This document shows, in pieces, positions 60,501 through 64,000 of a stretch of DNA of 64,000 nt. Within the stretch, counting starts at the first letter, position 1, and the number at the start of each line of letters is the position of its first letter. Source of the DNA: Klebsormidium nitens (Eukaryota > Streptophyta > Klebsormidiophyceae > Klebsormidiales > Klebsormidiaceae); assembly GCA_000708835.1 (NCBI GenBank), contig DF237315.1, forward strand, positions 30,743 through 94,742, read 5' to 3'. The position numbers were made by a program, and so were the translations under genes. The notes beneath the pieces were generated by a model. The model made no database searches, was not told the DNA's origin, and worked only from the letters and a program-made list of their open reading frames with translations.

Positions 60501-62721
60501 AATCGAGGAGGCCGGTGCAACACCACAGCAGCGACTTGCTCAACCAACATAATTGCCGCCGCTCATGCATAAGGGGCCCGTATCGTCCACATTACATCAA
60601 ATTGTTTTGCGCATTGCCAGCCTTCACCCGCTGGAATCGCACAAAGAGCCACCACCTGCAGACTGCGTCGCATCAGCGAACCTCGAGGGTCGTTTCTGCC
60701 TGCAACACACCTTGGGCGTCACAGTCGGCAGGTCCACAATGACCCCGGGGAGATTCACGTTCTTCCGCTCCCCCAGCATCGCCGTGTTCTCGCACCGCGC
60801 CACCACGGTGCCTTTGTCGGGGTTGCAGGACACGACGGTGAGAGTGATGCTTCCATCGGCACAAAGAATGGTCTGCACAAGACCACAGAATTGTTTTTCA
60901 GCAGCGGCGAAGGGCCCTCATGCTGGCAAGCCAGTGGGTAGCATTTGGTAGTCACTTGGCAAGCAATTGTGCCAATCTTTGAAATTCTGCTGAGCGGGTT
61001 TGTGATCCAGTAAAATACATACTTTATCGGCGTTTTTGCTGTACACAGCGGCTCCAACATGAAAGTATCGGGGCCCGTGCGCATCTTGAGGCTGTCCAGG
61101 CGGGACTTGTATGTGTAAGTGCTTCTTCATTTGATTCCACCGTACGGCTGCGCAATGACTGATCTCTAGCCCTGACCTGGTTAACTGATACTAAGGCCCA
61201 AATCACTAGCAAGCGCAACGTGAGCGCACCAGCAGACCTGTCTCTTGTGTGTGTTTTGAAACGATCAAAAGATGGCGCACTAGCTTGTCGCAGTTGGAGG
61301 GGCCATCAGACTGAACTTCTCCTTCCCAGCTGTTTGGTAGATCCTTATTCATGAAAGGACAACGAAAATTCCACAAAAGCAATGCTGGCGCTCTTACCTG
61401 GCCCGGCCGCATATCCTCCGGCAGCTTTTTGTAGCTCATGGCGATTGTCGTCTCATCGCCCTGAATGGTATAGTCTGTGGAGATGGTGACCTCCTTGCCT
61501 TTCTCCAGCTTCACCGGCTTGCCACCTTTGAGCATCCCCGTCCGGATCTCGGGGCCCTGTTTGAAAAGACAAGATCTGGCCTCACTTGCTGATTTGACTG
61601 CTGACAACATCTTGCCAAGCAAGATTCCTCACAAATGTAACTGGACACAATGATTGTCACACAAAGATGCAAGCTTAAGCGATATGATATCAGCCACTCT
61701 GAATTTAGTAGAGCGCTGTTGCCACGGCATTGCGGGAGCAGCAGTCTTGCAACTACCATCTTTCATCAGCGGCGCTTACCGATGCTAAGCAGCATTCATC
61801 CATTACCCTTGGCACTAGCCGTAGACTCCCCAACTCAAGCCCTAAGCTTCTTGACTACAATATCTTTCCACTTACGGAACTCTGCGCTGCTCTGCATTGC
61901 CCAATCCTAGCATCTTGACAATGAGGAGTTTCGATATGCACCGCTGCGTCCGTATATGTTTCGATGTTCAATGCTGCTGCCAACGTGCTCTTAGCTACTC
62001 ATCTGTTTGAGGACAAAGATTGCTCTTTGGATAGAGCACTAGAGCCTCTGAAGACTCCAAAAGATTGCATTTTGAAGTGCAAGCGAGGCCTGACCTTTGT
62101 ATCGAGCAGCACGGCACACATGATCTGCGTGTTGGCCATTGCTTGCCGCAGTTTATCAAGGGTCTCCTGGTGGTACTCGTGGCTCCCGTGTGAAAAGTTG
62201 AAACGTGCCACATTCATGCCGGCCTGGAAAAGGGGGGCCATCAATGATCAGCACCTTGAAAGCAGTATAGAATGTGGAAGGATGAATCATGGTCCTTCTA
62301 AGAGTGAGCTCACACTCGACTCTCTGCTTCCATTGGCTTACGAGCAAGATCAGTGTCTCATCACTTCACTGAACAGGTTTTGATGACCTACCTTTAAGTA
62401 GATCCAAATAACAAATGCTCATCAAACTCACAGATCTCTAGACCTCCAGCATAAGCCAACAGAACAGGGGCAGAGCAAAAGCGAGTGGGATCTGGTGCCA
62501 TTGGATCTACCCCTGCAGACCGGTTTGCACACTTAGATCTACAGCGAGTCATTCTTCTGACCCCGAACCCACACCATATGCCAGCAGATTGGCCTTACGT
62601 GCAGAAGTTTCTCCAACATTGGCACCTCCCGAGACTTGGGCCCCAAGGTACAAATGATCTTTGTTTTCGAGAACGAATGCGGGACCCCATTGATGATCTT
62701 ATCTATGTCAAGGTTTGCCAT
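57508..62721 (-). CDS. Pyruvate kinase, cytosolic type, nine exons
   Basis: Converts phosphoenolpyruvate and ADP to pyruvate and ATP in glycolysis. Exons are 62721-62599, 62223-62095, 61556-61398, 60872-60711, 60196-60056, 59608-59432, 58907-58767, 58432-58295 and 57864-57508. All are in phase 0 and give 508 residues, close to plant cytosolic enzymes. Key blocks are [59 protein letters not shown], the active-site signature IQIISKIENQEGL with the catalytic Lys just before intron 5, [48 protein letters not shown], and [19 protein letters not shown]. No transit peptide is present ([16 protein letters not shown]), so the cytosol is the likely site. Every intron is phase 0, so each exon is a whole number of codons. 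Confidence 0.96.
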
Positions 62722-63061
62722 CCTGCGTGACGTAAATGCGACTGGCCCACAGCTGATATGAAAGCTTGAATGGACGGTATGGCAGCTCCAAATGAGAAGC
62801 AGACGAGCAGATTGGACCTGCTGCGAGTGCGAGTCAGACTCTGAACGACTCCGGGTGGCGCTGCACTTTCTCCCAGACTCTGAACTAAAGCCTCCTTGAA
62901 CTTCTCAAGGCTAAGGACTAGGACTACTAACCGAGTGTGTATGTTACAAGAGCGTAATGTGAAGAGCGTTACCGCGCGGCGAGCGTTACCGCGCGGCGAG
63001 CGTTATCGCGTGTGCGTGGTGTGTCGAGTGTGTTATGCAATCGCCGGCGCAGACTAGACCA
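62722..63061. other. Upstream region of pyruvate kinase
   Basis: Presumed promoter and 5' UTR of the pyruvate kinase gene, up to the foldback element at 63062. It contains a short 17-base tandem repeat near 62964-63010. Confidence 0.5.
62964..63010. repeat. 17-base tandem repeat, about 2.7 units
   Basis: GAGCGTTACCGCGCGGC occurs at 62964-62980 and 62981-62997, then a diverged third start GAGCGTTATCGCG at 62998-63010. It is a simple minisatellite next to the foldback element. Confidence 0.85.
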
Positions 63062-63527
63062 GGGTCGGGTTCACATTGGGCTTCTGGCCATAATTCGGTC
63101 TGCCTTGATTCACAATTGGAAGTACCCATGCTGACGTTTCAGCAGTTTCGGATTACGATGTTCAAAGTGGGTTCACATTGCAGATTGGTCCGTATCGTGA
63201 TTCAAAACTCTCGACCGCAACCACGTGATCGGCCATTGTGAACCAAGATGAGTACACTTGGTACACAATATCGTCAGCAAAGGCGGAGGCGTGACGATAT
63301 CAAACCTGTACTTATCGTGATTGGGCTATCCAAACGCGGTCGTCGACCGCGTTTCGATAGCCTCCCCGATTTGGGTAGGTTGAGGTCCAAACTTCGACTT
63401 CGATAAGTTTGGTTGTTCGAAGAATTGACCGTTAGCCCGCCGACTCTGGCGGGCTGACGCCGAGTGACGCAAGTCTACCTACGAATCACGATAAGAGTTT
63501 TGAGAAAGTCCAATGTGAACCCGACCC
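63062..63527. mobile_element. Foldback (MITE-like) element with 18-base terminal inverted repeats
   Basis: GGGTCGGGTTCACATTGG at 63062-63079 has its perfect reverse complement at 63510-63527. The 466-base element has no coding capacity. Inside are several further hairpins: GCTATC-C-AAACGCGGTCG / CGACCGCGTTT-C-GATAGC around 63327-63360, CCAAACTT...AAGTTTGG near 63388-63413, and AGCCCGCC/GGCGGGCT near 63435-63456. Parts of the left terminus recur internally (GTGGGTTCACATTGC near 63167). No clear target-site duplication was seen, so the class is undecided. Confidence 0.7.
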
Positions 63528-64000
63528 AGCTCCAAAACTGGGTTAACTGGTGATGACGTAAGCTTGTGATGACGTCAGCAGTCGGCTACAGGCTGCCACC
63601 GGTGTACCGGTGATCAGTCTCCGGGTGCATGGGACGAGCCTTGGATACTCGCCGCTCGGAACTCTCGGAGCGTTCAAGAATCAGTGTAGTGAATCGCGTG
63701 TAGGTTGCGAGCCCGTTGCGAGTTGATATAATATTGAATAACTTAGAGGGTGCGTGGAGGGTGCAATTCGATTGCTGACTGAATGTGTCTCTAATCATTT
63801 AATCAATCACGGTTGCCTTTAGGAAGAATTGAAAAAGGATTGAAAAATTGCATTGTGGAGCTGGCAAGCATGCATTGAACAAGCGGCGTAGGGAGAGCGG
63901 TCACGTTGCCACAATGCTTGTGCCTCGCTTGGGCTAGCTTCACAGCCAGTGTGATAAAACATGGCGGCACGTGATGTATATTTCAAAAACGAAGCTTGTG
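63528..64000. other. No gene recognised
   Basis: Sequence to the right of the foldback element. It includes a small palindrome CACCGGTGTACCGGTG near 63597-63612 and a tandem GTGATGACGT repeat near 63550-63575. No exon is recognised. Confidence 0.5.

Overview
This window is plant nuclear DNA. Coding regions are split by spliceosomal introns, base composition is near balanced, and the products are plastid-type or plant-type (cytosolic pyruvate kinase, a DUF2301 plastid membrane protein, a TVP38/TMEM64 protein, EID1/EDL-type F-box proteins). A katanin p60 AL2-like gene, a family typical of lineages with cilia, together with the compact gene layout suggests a streptophyte green alga (Klebsormidium-like) or an early land plant. 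The species is inference only.

Layout. 1-2.5 kb: no recognisable gene, one assembly gap. 2.5-12 kb: IMP4 (minus) head to head with a KATNAL2-like AAA ATPase (plus) whose introns are full of degraded copies of its own exons. 13-22 kb: a ~5.1 kb duplicated module, each unit an EID1-like F-box gene (minus) divergent from a single-exon F-box/LRR-like gene (plus); the second EID1-like copy is broken. 23-51.8 kb: a tandem triplication. The ancestral order was ABM-domain plastid protein (minus), EID1-like F-box gene (plus), TVP38/TMEM64 gene (minus). The left end keeps the full ABM gene, the right end keeps the full TVP38 gene, and at the two internal junctions only ABM exon 1 and TVP38 exons 2-5 remain as relics. 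A foreign-looking block of isolated exons and tandem repeats interrupts the first TVP38 relic (32-35.3 kb). 52.4-55.6 kb: DUF2301 gene. 57.5-62.7 kb: nine-exon cytosolic pyruvate kinase. 63.0-63.5 kb: foldback, MITE-like element.

The main discovery candidate is in the triplication. Two of the three EID1-like F-box genes begin with MARTKQTARKCSGG, so after Met removal their N terminus is the histone H3 tail A1-K9 exactly (A-R-T-K-Q-T-A-R-K), followed by C-S-G-G in place of S-T-G-G. The first 19 codons differ between the two copies only at three synonymous sites. This is an apparent histone mimic fused to an SCF substrate receptor. The third copy has lost the tail, and the two EID1-like genes at 13-20 kb never show it.

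Three otherwise intact reading frames (EID1-B, EID1-C, TVP38-3) each appear to lack a single base relative to a paralogue. That pattern fits either recent gene decay or residual indel error in the assembly, and must be resolved before any of them is called a pseudogene. Exon borders below were derived by hand from frame continuity, GT/AG sites and family alignment from memory.
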